From NCBI GenBank assembly GCA_023055355.1, contig JALJCS010000056.1, positions 1,798,001 to 1,862,000 on the forward strand: a DNA stretch of 64,000 nt. Direction: 5' to 3'. The stretch is from Agelaius tricolor. Taxonomy: Eukaryota > Chordata > Aves > Passeriformes > Icteridae. The notes under the pieces are model-generated. The model saw only the letters and a program-made list of their open reading frames with translations. It did not search any database and had not been told where the DNA came from. Position 1 is the stretch's first letter, and the number at the start of each line of letters is the position of its first letter. A program made the position numbers and the translations under genes. This document shows positions 63,586-64,000 of the stretch, one piece after another.

Positions 63586-64000
63586 TGAGACAGAGTGGAA
63601 ATTTTCCAGAGTAGAAATACGTTTTGATTTAGGTGAAATGTACATCTTTAAGTTAAGTCTGTAGTTTGAAAACATAGCTGTTTAGTCTGACTGCCTGTTC
63701 TTGTAAAAAGCCTAGGCTCAGAGAAACTACTTCAGCCAAAGGATAGAGATAAGGGGGGGGAGACAGAGAGACAGACACTGCTGTGAGAGCAGGTCAACCT
63801 GACCTAGGAATTCTTTCTGATAAAGAAGAATTAGCGTCAAATGTCACACGAAATTTGTAAAAATGAATATGTATGAACCTATTGTGAAATTGCATGCATA
63901 TGTATTTGAAAGGGGGATAAAAAAAGGATCTGGAGTTCCCAGAGGTGCACGTGTCTTTTAAGGAGAGTAATCTCCACATGCATCCAGCACTGTAATAAAC
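63586..64000 (+). repeat. ERV-J2 3' LTR (family LTR-K), cut by the window end
   Basis: It starts TGAGACAGAGTGGAAATTTTCC, matching LTR-K at 42984-43519 over its length. A TATA-like gggataaaaaaagg lies near 63915 and AATAAA at 63994-63999. U5 is beyond the window. Confidence 0.9.

Larger units (their letters stand above)
61341..64000 (+). mobile_element. ERV-J2: 3' end of a gamma-like provirus (integrase tail, env, 3' LTR)
   Basis: From about 61340 the sequence aligns with ERV-I read on its sense strand: the last integrase codons, the env start, env, polypurine tract, then an LTR of the LTR-K family. The LTR differs from those of ERV-I (LTR-L), although env is clearly homologous. The window ends inside the LTR. 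Confidence 0.85.

Overview
This 64 kb window is vertebrate, most likely bird and probably passerine DNA that consists almost entirely of endogenous retroviruses (ERVs) and their long terminal repeats (LTRs). No host exon, rRNA or functional tRNA gene could be recognised. The passerine call rests on a tRNA-Ile-headed SINE with a CR1-like tail at about 53052-53167 (a TguSINE1-type element), on avian-type ERVL pol, and on an alpharetrovirus-like transmembrane Env remnant. Such density and depth of nested ERVs, with no genes, resembles an avian W chromosome or other heterochromatin; that placement is inference.

Layout. (1) 1-4060: 5' half of a minus-strand class II provirus (ERV-A: LTR, Lys-type primer site, gag, pro, start of RT). 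(2) 4061-12660: plus-strand class II provirus ERV-B (gag with a frameshift site, pro, RT, an open RNase H-integrase frame, collapsed env, 3' LTR), split at 5818-7133 by a solo LTR. (3) 12670-13949: truncated LTR of that same solo-LTR family, lying in the RT of the next element. (4) 13950-22960: minus-strand gamma-like tandem: gag-pro-RT of ERV-D and RT-integrase-accessory-env of ERV-E, sharing one LTR at 17241-17846. (5) 22961-44424: plus-strand gamma-like ERV-F, whose RT is split by a complete 15.3 kb minus-strand gamma-like provirus, ERV-I (28230-43567, 4-bp target duplication gtat). ERV-I carries five further insertions, two of which contain insertions of their own. (6) 44825-52560: ERVL pol and gag pieces in both orientations, one piece locally inverted, with more solo LTRs. 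(7) 52844-56106: LTR fragments, the SINE and AT-rich unassigned DNA. (8) 56109-64000: plus-strand class II ERV-J1 (LTR, gag, dUTPase, protease, RT, RNase H), joined at about 61340 to the integrase tail, env and 3' LTR of a gamma-like element (ERV-J2).

Insertions can be ordered because many retain exact target-site duplications: 6 bp for class II LTRs, 4 bp for gamma-like elements and 5 bp for several other LTR families. Two chains are four levels deep: ERV-D > LTR-C2 > ERV-B > ERV-A, and ERV-F > ERV-I > LTR-T1 > LTR-A.

The most interesting signal is a small cysteine-rich gene shared by three diverged gamma-like elements: directly before gag in ERV-F and ERV-I, and between pol and env in ERV-E. 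I do not recognise it. It has a W-V-x3-C-x2-C-x3-[CW]-Y-C motif and a conserved C-terminal E-E-x-W...R-F segment. Recoding signals also survive: A AAA AAC slippery sites in ERV-A and ERV-B, and stop codons in readthrough-type contexts at gag-pol in ERV-F, ERV-D and ERV-I.
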